A DNA stretch of 47,095 nucleotides, from contig JACPCW010000050.1 of assembly GCA_016184365.1 (NCBI GenBank), forward strand, positions 1 to 47,095, given 5' to 3'. Position numbers and translations under genes: made by a program. The stretch is from Candidatus Rokuibacteriota bacterium. Lineage in GTDB: Bacteria > Methylomirabilota > Methylomirabilia > Rokubacteriales > CSP1-6. Below are positions 40,838 to 47,095 of this stretch, piece after piece. The notes below the pieces were generated by a model. The model saw only the letters and a program-made list of their open reading frames with translations, was not told where the DNA came from and did no database searches. Each line of letters begins with the position of its first letter. The first letter of the stretch is position 1.

Positions 40838-41665
40838 TCACGCTCGTTGCGTTCGGCGGCCTGGCGCTGCCGCCCAGGCGCGGATGGCTTGGAGCACGCC
40901 CTCGGCGATCCGACGAGGACGCTCCCCGATCCCTCTGACCTCCGCTCCGGAGCCGCGCGGGTCCACCTCGATGATCTTCGTCCGGACCGTGACTGGCACT
41001 CCGTCGCGCGTGAGCCCCCGGAGGATTCCGTCGAGCGGTGCCGTCAAGGCCATGGCTCCGATCTCGGCGATCTCGTGACCCTGACGGACGACGTCACCGA
41101 TGCGTGCCTTGGTGCGGAAGATGCCATCGGAGGGCGCATAGACGTAGCGATCCCGGGCGTGGCCGCCGAGTTCGCGGGGCTCACCGGCGAGCGGAAGGGA
41201 CGTGCCCTCGGCGATGACAGCGCCGAGCCGCTCCCAGCTCGTCTCGACCACCACGTCGGCATGGCCTCCGGCGACGAGGCTCGGGCCGAGCCCAACGGTG
41301 AATTCCGCCAATCCACGTTGGACCTCGGGCCGGGCGTGCTTCCGCAACCGGGCGTCGATGAGGACGTCGGGCTTCACGTCGGCGAGGAGCGGGCCGATGT
41401 CGTGGACGTACACGGGAATCGCCGCGTGACCATCCAGGGTTTCTTTGACCCGCGCCAGATCGTGCGCACGCACCGCATGCACCCTGTCGAGGAGAGCGCT
41501 GCCGTCGAACACCGCATCGGCGAACGCCATGCCTCGCCTCGTGGTCGTCGGCGTCGGGTCATCGTGGATCACGACGGCGTAACGCTCCAGAAACAGGCGA
41601 TGAGCGATGGCCGAGCCCACGTCGCCGACGCCTCGGACAACGACGCTCAGGTCTCTCGATTCCAT
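40838..41665 (-). CDS. EF2563/YqeB family selenium-dependent molybdenum hydroxylase system protein
   Basis: A 275-residue protein; ATG 41665 is chosen because homology begins at SVVVRGVGDVGSAIAHRLF, a glycine-rich nucleotide-binding start. Other family marks: DDPTPTTTRRGMAFADAVFD, VKPDVLIDARLRKHARPE, FTVGLGPSLVAGGHADVVVE, SWERLGAVIAEGTSLPLAGE, the lipoyl/biotin-like segment YAPSDGIFRTKARIGDVVRQ-GHEIAEIG, and GILRGLTRDGVPV...KIIEVDPRG. The family accompanies selenium-dependent molybdenum hydroxylases (xanthine dehydrogenase-like) and is thought to act in their maturation, but the reaction is unknown. The hydroxylase is not in the window. It is divergent from a ModE-like regulator and a molybdate transporter, consistent with a Mo/Se role. 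Confidence 0.82.
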   Translation of the reverse strand: MESRDLSVVVRGVGDVGSAIAHRLFLERYAVVIHDDPTPTTTRRGMAFADAVFDGSALLDRVHAVRAHDLARVKETLDGHAAIPVYVHDIGPLLADVKPDVLIDARLRKHARPEVQRGLAEFTVGLGPSLVAGGHADVVVETSWERLGAVIAEGTSLPLAGEPRELGGHARDRYVYAPSDGIFRTKARIGDVVRQGHEIAEIGAMALTAPLDGILRGLTRDGVPVTVRTKIIEVDPRGSGAEVRGIGERPRRIAEGVLQAIRAWAAAPGRRTQRA

Positions 41666-41689
41666 GCAGGCATCGTACCCTGATGCGGT

Positions 41690-41712
41690 CGACGGTGGGG
41701 CGGGCACCGTCG
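41690..41712. promoter_or_regulatory. Inverted repeat in the divergent Mo/Se control region
   Basis: CGACGGTG (41690-41697) and CACCGTCG (41705-41712) are perfect 8-bp arms 7 bases apart, between the divergent EF2563-like and ModE-like genes. A TTGACG box follows at 41726-41731, with GATACT at 41747-41752 (15-base spacer, weak). It is a candidate operator for the ModE-like protein; its sequence does not resemble the E. coli ModE site. Confidence 0.4.
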
Positions 41713-41765
41713 GGGCTCCGAGGCGTTGACGACACGATGCGAGGGTGATACTCGTAGCGCCCGAG

Positions 41766-42128
41766 ATGCACGGCCGATCACATCGGCTGACGCCGCAGCA
41801 CAAGGTCTGGCTCGAGGCCGGCAATCGCTTCGTGCTCGGCGACGGCGGGATGGCGCTGTTGCGGGCCATCGCCGCCACGGGCTCGATCCGCGCCGCCGCC
41901 AGCGAGGTCGGCTGGTCGTATCGCCACGCGCTCGGTTATCTCGACAATGCCGAGCGCGCGCTGGGCTACGCGCTGATCGAGCGGGCGCGGGGCGGCAACG
42001 AGCGCGGCGGCGCCGCGTTGACGGCGCGAGGGCAAGCGCTCGTCCAGCGCTACACGCGGTTCCGGACGCGGCTCGACCGCGCCCTCCAGACGTTCTACCG
42101 CGCGGCCTTCGACACGAACGGATTGTGA
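41766..42128 (+). CDS. ModE-like winged-helix regulator without molybdate-binding domain
   Basis: A 120-residue protein. ATG 41766 is preferred because a GTG at 41745 overlaps the probable promoter and the family homology begins near LTPQHKVWLEAGNRFVLGDG. The sequence continues GMALLRAIAATGSIRAAASE, VGWSYRHALGYLDNAERALG, YALIERARGGNERGGAALTA, RGQALVQRYTRFR, the LysR-like winged helix found at the N-terminus of ModE. The C-terminal molybdate-binding (TOBE/MOP) domains are absent, as in many single-domain homologues, so how it would sense molybdate is unclear. Its stop overlaps the start of the molybdate transporter (GTGA), which it presumably regulates (inference). Confidence 0.85.
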   Translation: MHGRSHRLTPQHKVWLEAGNRFVLGDGGMALLRAIAATGSIRAAASEVGWSYRHALGYLDNAERALGYALIERARGGNERGGAALTARGQALVQRYTRFRTRLDRALQTFYRAAFDTNGL

Positions 42129-43258
42129 ACCTCGCCGGCAACCGGTTCGACCGCTCGGAGCTCGCCGGCGCCTTCGGCGATCTCGGCACGCTGATCCCGT
42201 TCGTCGTCGGCTACATCACGATCAACCGGCTCGATCCGCAGGGCGTGCTGCTCGGCTTCGGCCTGCTCGCCCTCGCCACGGGCCTCTATTTCCGGACGCC
42301 GATGTCGGTGCAGCCCATGAAGGCCATCGCCACGGCCGCGATCACGCATCCGGATATCGTGACGCACGGAGCCATCTTCGTGGCCGCCGTCGCCACCGGC
42401 GTGCTCTGGCTCTTCCTCGGCGCGACGCGCGCCGTGTCGTGGCTGGCGGCGCTCACGAGCCGGCCGGTCGTGCGCGGCATCGTGCTCGGACTCGGCCTCA
42501 GCTTCATCTTCGAAGGTGTGAGACTCATGCAGACGGGACCGGCGCTCGCGCTCGGGGGCGCGGTGCTCACCTTTCTCTTGCTCGGGCAGCCGCGGGTCCC
42601 GGCGATGCTCGTCTTGCTCGGATATGGAGCCGCCGGCGCGCTGGCGTTCGATCCGACGCTGAGCCAGGACCTGCGCGTGCTGGCGCCACAGTTTCGGCTT
42701 CCATCGCTCGTCTTGCCGACGATCACATCGCCCGACCTCCTCAACGGCGTCGCGCTCCTTGCGCTGCCTCAGATGGCTCTGACGCTCGGAAACGCGGTCA
42801 TCGCCACCGCCGAGGAACACAACGCGCTGTTCCCGAAGCGGCCGATCACGGTCCGGCTGCTCGCGTTCGACCACGGCCTGATGAACCTGCTCGCCGCTCC
42901 GCTCGGCGGCGTCCCGATGTGTCGTGGCGCTGGCGGCATGGCGGGTCACGTGCGGTTCGGCGCGCGCACGGGCGGCGCGCTCGTGATCCTCGGATTGCTC
43001 CTGCTCATCGTCGCGTTCCTGTTCGCGGATTCCGTCGCGACACTGTTCCGGCTCTTTCCCATGCCCGTCCTCGGTGTGATCCTCCTGTTTGGCGGCATCG
43101 AGCTGGCCGCAGGCGTCGACGGGGAGGCGTTCTCGCGCACCGACCGGACGGTCATGGTCGTGACGGCGGGTCTCGCGCCCTGGAACATGGGCGTGGCGTA
43201 CGCGGCGGGCCTACTCCTTCATCACGCGGCGAGGCGACGGATCATTCGGCTGGAGTGA
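42125..43258 (+). CDS. MOT1 family molybdate transporter
   Basis: A 377-residue membrane protein starting at GTG 42125, overlapping the modE-like stop. Characteristic MOT1 (SulP-related, molybdate-specific) motifs: FDRSELAGAFGDLGTLIPFV, RTPMSVQPMKAIATAAIT, LPQMALTLGNAVIATAEEHN, and PMCRGAGGMAGHVRFGARTG, with about 10 hydrophobic segments. No STAS domain follows, as usual for MOT1. It should take up molybdate through the cytoplasmic membrane, feeding molybdenum-cofactor enzymes. The final 48 bases overlap the end of the convergent cyclase gene. Confidence 0.9.
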   Translation: MNLAGNRFDRSELAGAFGDLGTLIPFVVGYITINRLDPQGVLLGFGLLALATGLYFRTPMSVQPMKAIATAAITHPDIVTHGAIFVAAVATGVLWLFLGATRAVSWLAALTSRPVVRGIVLGLGLSFIFEGVRLMQTGPALALGGAVLTFLLLGQPRVPAMLVLLGYGAAGALAFDPTLSQDLRVLAPQFRLPSLVLPTITSPDLLNGVALLALPQMALTLGNAVIATAEEHNALFPKRPITVRLLAFDHGLMNLLAAPLGGVPMCRGAGGMAGHVRFGARTGGALVILGLLLLIVAFLFADSVATLFRLFPMPVLGVILLFGGIELAAGVDGEAFSRTDRTVMVVTAGLAPWNMGVAYAAGLLLHHAARRRIIRLE

Positions 43259-44884
43259 AGTCGGCTCGACCTCCCATGCTTCGACCGGGCTCAGGATGTT
43301 CTTCAGGGCCAGCGGTCCGAGGCTCATGAGGCGAAACGCTCCCCGCACGCGCCCCGCGGTCTCGGCGCTCACCAGGATCTGACCACCGACGGCTCGATCA
43401 CCCAGGCGCGCCGCGAGGTTCGTGACCGGCCCGGTCGCCGTGTACGTCCATCGCTCGCCGGCCGCGCCGTGCAGCCTGACCACTCCCAGATCGCATTCAC
43501 CGGAGCCGATCCCGATGTTGACGGCGATCGAGGGATGCGCGTCGCCCCCGGCGCGGTTGGTGACTTCGGTCTTGTCGCGAATCGCGAGAGCCGCGCGCAC
43601 CGCGGCCAGGGCGTGCGCCTCGGGCCGGTCCGCCTGGAAGAGGATCATGAGCCCGTCGCCGGCCGTCTCGTTGATGTCCCCGCCTTCGGCCCGGATATCG
43701 GACAGGAAGAGCGAGAAATAGCGCTCGAGGAGCGCCGTCAGCGCCTCGCGGGGAAGCTCCTCGCTCAACCGGGTGTAGCCTTCGATGTCGAGGAAGAGGA
43801 CGGTGACGTCCCGCGTCCGCTTCTGCAGCGCCGTCGCGTCGGGGTTCTCCTCGAGCGCGCGGCGCACGGTGTCGGGCACGAACCGGTCCAGCCCCCGCTT
43901 GACGCTCTCCAGGAACGTGACGCGATCCAGCGCGGCGGCGAGCTCGCGGTTTCGCGTCTCGAGCGCCGCGTAGCTCTCGGACAGGCGCTCGGCCATCAGG
44001 TTGAAGCCCTCGGCCAGTCCGCCGATCTCGTCCGTGGTCCGCACGGGCTCGCGCACCGAGAAGTCACCGCCACGCAATCGCGCCATCGCTTGCTCCAGCG
44101 CCCGCAGCGGCCGGTCCATGGATCGCGCGAGGAGCCACGCGAGCCCGGCGCCGCCCAGGGCGGCGGACGCGGCGATGAAGATCACGACGGAGACGACACG
44201 AACGACAACGGCGTCCGCAGCGTCGGGGTGATCCACGCGCATCGAGGCTGTCAGGGCGACCGCGCTCAAGGGAAGGAAGCCGATGGCGAGCCAGAGGAGA
44301 AGGAGACGGTGCGCGAGGCGGATCCTCCAGACGCCCGGATTCCCCGCGATCGGGACGGTGGCGAGCAGCGCGGGCCAGAGATGCGTGCGGCAGACGTACT
44401 CCGACACGAAGAAGACCGCGACGCCGGCGATCAGGCCCGCCAGCAGCGGGCGGATGATGAAGTGTGCCGCCAGACCGGGCGTCAGCTCGGCAGGGATCGC
44501 GCGGAGTCGCAGGAGGACCAGGAGATCCACCAGGATCCAGCTCGCGAGAGAGAATGCCGCAAGGGTGATCGGCGCGTTCGCGGCTCTCTGCCCGATGGGC
44601 GGCGGCACAGCGACCGTCCCGCCTTCCGCCGTGCACTTCACCCAGACCCTGCGCACCCAGCGCGAGACCGGCCACAGGTAGACCGCGCTCGCCGCGGTCG
44701 GGAGCAGGATCGCGAGATAGAGCGTGGCGCGGTGGTAGGTCTCCTGGTGGGCGGAAGCCGACGCCGGCAGATCGGGTCTGAGGTTGAGCGAGCTGTACAT
44801 CATGAGCACGCCCGTCACCGCGATGTTCACGAGGAAGATGAGGGGCGGAAGCGCCGTCATCCTCTCCGGCCGGGCGGCGCTCAT
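43211..44884 (-). CDS. Class III adenylate/guanylate cyclase with HAMP domain
   Basis: A 557-residue membrane protein. ATG 44884 is taken; ATG 44860, with GGAGAGG beside it, is an alternative. It has about six hydrophobic segments in the first 270 residues, then a HAMP linker (RPLRALEQAMARLRGGDFSV, TDEIGGLAEGFNLMAERLSE), a short coiled coil, and the cyclase domain. In the cyclase domain DVTVLFLDIEGYTRLSEELP (metal Asp), NETAGDGLMILFQ (metal Asp) and TYTATGPVTNLAARLGDRAV (Asn and Arg of the transition-state pair) are intact, so it should be catalytic. It makes cAMP, or possibly cGMP, in response to an unknown membrane signal. It overlaps the molybdate transporter's 3' end. Confidence 0.9.
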   Translation of the reverse strand: MSAARPERMTALPPLIFLVNIAVTGVLMMYSSLNLRPDLPASASAHQETYHRATLYLAILLPTAASAVYLWPVSRWVRRVWVKCTAEGGTVAVPPPIGQRAANAPITLAAFSLASWILVDLLVLLRLRAIPAELTPGLAAHFIIRPLLAGLIAGVAVFFVSEYVCRTHLWPALLATVPIAGNPGVWRIRLAHRLLLLWLAIGFLPLSAVALTASMRVDHPDAADAVVVRVVSVVIFIAASAALGGAGLAWLLARSMDRPLRALEQAMARLRGGDFSVREPVRTTDEIGGLAEGFNLMAERLSESYAALETRNRELAAALDRVTFLESVKRGLDRFVPDTVRRALEENPDATALQKRTRDVTVLFLDIEGYTRLSEELPREALTALLERYFSLFLSDIRAEGGDINETAGDGLMILFQADRPEAHALAAVRAALAIRDKTEVTNRAGGDAHPSIAVNIGIGSGECDLGVVRLHGAAGERWTYTATGPVTNLAARLGDRAVGGQILVSAETAGRVRGAFRLMSLGPLALKNILSPVEAWEVEPTSLQPNDPSPRRVMKE

Positions 44885-45032
44885 CACGCGGGACGTCCGC
44901 CGGACCGGGCTGGCCGGCCCGCCGCCCGGCTGGGCCGACGGCTCACCTGCAGCCACTGGAGGACGCCTGAGATGGGTCCCACAGCCAGTTCACGGGAGCA
45001 CCGTCGGCAGTTCCTGGAGGCGGCCGTCGGTG

Positions 45033-45404
45033 CTACGGCAGGTACTTCAAGAGCTCCATCGCGGCATGCGCATTCGCCAGCGCTCGCTGAGCGTCCGCGT
45101 CCTTGCATGCGGTCCCGGCTTCCGTGACGAGCCTCCGCGCGTTGGTGAGTGCGTTGGCTCGGCCCTTGGCCACGTTGCGCGGAGCCTGAACATCTTGCTG
45201 GCCGCGCGGCGCCTGGACTTCCTGCTGCCCGCGCGCGGCTGCGAGAGTCTTCGCCGGCGGGGTCGTCTTCTTGGCGGACGCCGTCTTCGCGGTCAACAGC
45301 GTTCTCGCCTCCTTCACTTCCGGTGGACACGCGGGCGAAGCCGCGCTCGTGATCACGGGAGATCCGAACATCACAGCGACCGCTGCAAGTACTGTTGAAC
45401 TCAA
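45033..45404 (-). CDS. Small exported protein with internal repeats
   Basis: About 123 residues. TTG 45404 is chosen because GAAGG lies just upstream and it gives a clean signal peptide (SSTVLAAVAVMFGSPVITSA, then AS before PACPPEV). The mature part is rich in Ala, Lys and Thr and has a short repeat (RGQQEVQAP, RGQQDVQAP). A helical end follows (KGRANALTNARRLVTEAGTA, CKDADAQRALANAHAAMELL). Two cysteines (PACPP and TACKD) could form a disulfide in the periplasm. No family is recognised; the C-terminal helices could be a small helical-bundle domain. No clear operon partner. Confidence 0.6.
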   Translation of the reverse strand: MSSTVLAAVAVMFGSPVITSAASPACPPEVKEARTLLTAKTASAKKTTPPAKTLAAARGQQEVQAPRGQQDVQAPRNVAKGRANALTNARRLVTEAGTACKDADAQRALANAHAAMELLKYLP

Positions 45405-45446
45405 TCCGCCTTCGGCGGATAGCCGAGGGCATGGTCGCAAGGGTTT

Positions 45447-45536
45447 GCCGTCCTCCCCCCGCGAGTGACGTCACGACGCACCCTGTTCTGGGCCGTCCTC
45501 CCCCCGCGAGTGACGTCACGACGCACCCTGTTCTGG
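45447..45536. repeat. Tandem direct repeat, 2 x 45 bp
   Basis: The 45-base unit at 45447-45491 is repeated exactly at 45492-45536. Each unit contains TGACGTCA, an 8-base perfect palindrome, plus a CTCCCCCC run. The second copy ends 30 bases before the recombinase ATG. It may be the recombinase's binding or crossover site or the left boundary of the mobile element (inference). Confidence 0.75.
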
Positions 45537-45566
45537 GCGGTGCCAGCCGCTCGGAAAGGGGACGCC

Positions 45567-46436
45567 ATGACGCCACTCCGCCAACGCATGCTCGACGACC
45601 TGCAGCTTCGGGGGTTCTCGCCGCGCACCCAGGAAGCATATGTCCGCGCGGTCCACCAGCTCGCCGCTCATTTCCATCGGCCTCCCGACCAGCTCGGGGA
45701 GGACGAGCTGCGCGCGTACTTTCTGTACCTCACCAACGTCAAGCACTTCGCCCGGGCCAGCTTCACGATCGCGTTGTGCGGGATCAAGTTCTTCTACGAG
45801 CGGACGCTGAGCCGCGAGTGGAAGGTCTTCGGGCTGGTGCGGCCGATGCGGGAGAAGAAGCTCCCGGCGATCTTGAGCCGCGAGGAGGTGCGCCGCATCC
45901 TGGGGTGCGTTCGGCTGCCGGTCTACCGGGCGTGCCTGACCACGATCTATGTCTGCGGCCTGCGCCTGCAGGAAGGCGCCCACCTCCAGGTCGCCGACGT
46001 GGATAGCGCCCGCGGATTGCTGCACATCCACGGGAAGGGGCGGCGCGACCGGTATGTCCCGATCCCGGGCGACGCCCTCCCGATGCTCCGGGAACACTGG
46101 CGCACCCATCGCTCCCCGCAGTGGCTGTTTCCCGCGCCCGTCCGCGAGGGCACGCGGTACTTCGTGCCCGCCGGCGCCGGGCCGATTTCGCGCTCGAGCC
46201 TGCAGTCGGCGTTCGTGCGGGCGCGCCGGCAGAGCGGTATCCAGAAGCGGGCGCATGTGCACACGTTGCGGCATTCCTACGCCACCCATCTCCTGGAAGA
46301 CGGCGTGAACCTCCGCCTCATCCAGGTGTACCTGGGCCACACCAGCGCCCGGACCACGCAGGTGTACACCCACCTGACGCCGGAGGTGCGTCAAACCGCC
46401 GTCGATCCGATCAATCGGTTGATGCAGGGACTCTGA
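45567..46436 (+). CDS. Tyrosine recombinase/integrase
   Basis: A 289-residue protein. ATG 45567 is chosen for the purine-rich GGAAAGGGG 6 bases upstream; the frame is open earlier only because it reads through the tandem repeat. The N-terminal SAM-like core-binding domain (RQRMLDDLQLRGFSPRTQEA, YVRAVHQLAAHF) is followed by the catalytic domain with all residues: Arg in VCGLRLQEGAHLQ, Lys in HGKGRRDRYVPI, HTLRHSYATHLLEDGVNLRL, His in YLGHTSARTTQVYTH and the nucleophile Tyr in that last block. It is followed after 15 bases by an IS91-type transposase. Such recombinase/Y2-transposase pairs are known in IS91-family elements, where the recombinase is thought to be an accessory. Confidence 0.92.
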   Translation: MTPLRQRMLDDLQLRGFSPRTQEAYVRAVHQLAAHFHRPPDQLGEDELRAYFLYLTNVKHFARASFTIALCGIKFFYERTLSREWKVFGLVRPMREKKLPAILSREEVRRILGCVRLPVYRACLTTIYVCGLRLQEGAHLQVADVDSARGLLHIHGKGRRDRYVPIPGDALPMLREHWRTHRSPQWLFPAPVREGTRYFVPAGAGPISRSSLQSAFVRARRQSGIQKRAHVHTLRHSYATHLLEDGVNLRLIQVYLGHTSARTTQVYTHLTPEVRQTAVDPINRLMQGL

Positions 46437-46451
46437 GCGGCCCGGCCGCTC

Positions 46452-47095
46452 ATGCTCGAGCTCGCGGACATCGTCCGCGCGGCGGGCGAGGTCTACCAAG
46501 CGCTCCACGGCGCGACGCTGCTGCCGTCGCACCGCCGTGCTCTGTCCGACATCGTCGCCTGTCGCACGGCGGCCCTTGGTGGGCATGTCCAGGCGTGTGA
46601 TCACTGCGGCACGCGGCAGTACAGGCCCGAAGTGTCACGGGGAGCAGACCCAGCGCTGGCTGGACCGGCAGCGCGCCCGCCTGCTCCCGTGCGCCTACTT
46701 CCTGCTGACCTTCACGCTGCCGGCCGAACTGCGGGCGCTCGCCCGGGCACATCAGAAGCTCGTGTACGGCGTGCTGATGACGGCGGCGGCGGCGGCGCTC
46801 CTCACGCTCACCGCCGATCCGCGCTACCTCGGCGCGCGCCCCGGCGTGCTCGCGGTGCTCCATACCTGGACGCGGGCGCTGCTCTACCACCCCCACGTGC
46901 ACATGCTCGTCACGGCGGGCGGGCTGCGCGGCACGGATCAGACGTGGGTGCAGCCTCGCCATGCCGTGTTCCGCGTACCGGGGCGGGCGCTCTCGGGCCT
47001 GTTCCGCGGGAAGATGCGCGCGGGGCTCCGGAAGGCGGGGCTCCTCGAGCAGGTGCCGCGCGCCGTCTGGCGCCACGAGTGGGTCGTGCACGTCC
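46452..47095 (+). mobile_element. IS91/IS801-type (Y2) transposase, 5' part, with a break in the zinc finger
   Basis: ATG 46452 gives MLELADIVRAAGEVYQALHG, LLPSHRRALSDIVACRTAAL, GGHVQACDHCGTRQY. At about 46620 the frame changes to KCHGEQTQRWLDRQRARLLP, CAYFLLTFTLPAELRALARA, HTWTRALLYHPHVHMLVTAG (the HxH region of the Y2 nuclease), then continues to the window end. Relatives have an extra CxNRHCPxC-like stretch at that point, so a short piece with two zinc ligands is missing and the frame shifts. As written it is inactive unless the break is a sequencing error. The C-terminal half lies outside the window. Confidence 0.82.

Noticed and set aside
45447..45536. A CRISPR array, because of direct repeats.
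   Set aside because: There are only two head-to-tail copies with no spacers between them and no cas genes in the window.

Overview
The window is about 47 kb of very GC-rich bacterial DNA. Genes are tightly packed, GTG and TTG starts are common, and four-base stop/start overlaps (ATGA, GTGA) recur. The content is oligotroph-like catabolism: many ABC uptake systems, amidohydrolases, nitrilases, LLM-class flavoenzymes, hydantoinases and UbiD. Style and content suggest an uncultured soil or sediment lineage of the Rokubacteria/Methylomirabilota kind. That placement is inference; there is no rRNA or marker gene here to fix it.

Layout. 1-927 is the 3' part of an AarF/UbiB kinase. 1319-7717 (+) is module A: a ribbon-helix-helix-like protein, LLM oxidoreductase, nitrilase, NMT1/SsuA-type binding protein, aminohydrolase, ABC ATPase (broken) and permease. 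15305-7543 (-) is module B, convergent with A and built from the same classes of parts: nitrilase, dihydropyrimidinase (broken), LLM oxidoreductase, Dpp-type binding protein, two permeases and a cytosine-deaminase-like amidohydrolase (broken). Together they look like two import-and-degrade units for cyclic amides, ureides or pyrimidine-like compounds. 15366-17277 is a scar zone with a decayed IS91-type transposase, a VapBC pair and gene stubs.

26810-17408 (-) encodes an ArsR regulator followed by a membrane complex related to hydrogenase-4 and complex I (HyfI, two tandem HyfB, HyfC, HyfE, HyfF, HyfG). Its large subunit lacks the nickel-binding cysteines, so it is an Ehr-like complex rather than a hydrogenase. 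26942-35490 (+) is an IclR-headed operon: FAD oxidoreductase, acyl-CoA ligase, M19 dipeptidase, HyuB and HyuA. 35658-38568 holds a small membrane peptide, a UspA-YbaK fusion, a CBS fragment and a UbiD-family decarboxylase. 38683-40285 is a HipBA module with two E. coli-like operators. 40272-43258 is a selenium/molybdenum neighbourhood: a methyltransferase remnant with an in-frame TGA at a cysteine-like site and a SECIS-like hairpin, a LysR remnant, an EF2563/YqeB-family protein, a ModE-like regulator and a MOT1 molybdate transporter. Then come a class III adenylate/guanylate cyclase, a small exported protein, and at the right edge a tyrosine recombinase plus an IS91-type transposase.

A recurring oddity is that several otherwise good genes carry clean internal deletions or frame changes (near 6787, 8068, 8718, 14150, 22000, 40580 and 46620). 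Either this genome suffered many short deletions or, quite possibly, the assembly collapsed at these points. Function calls for those genes rest on the flanking homologous blocks.
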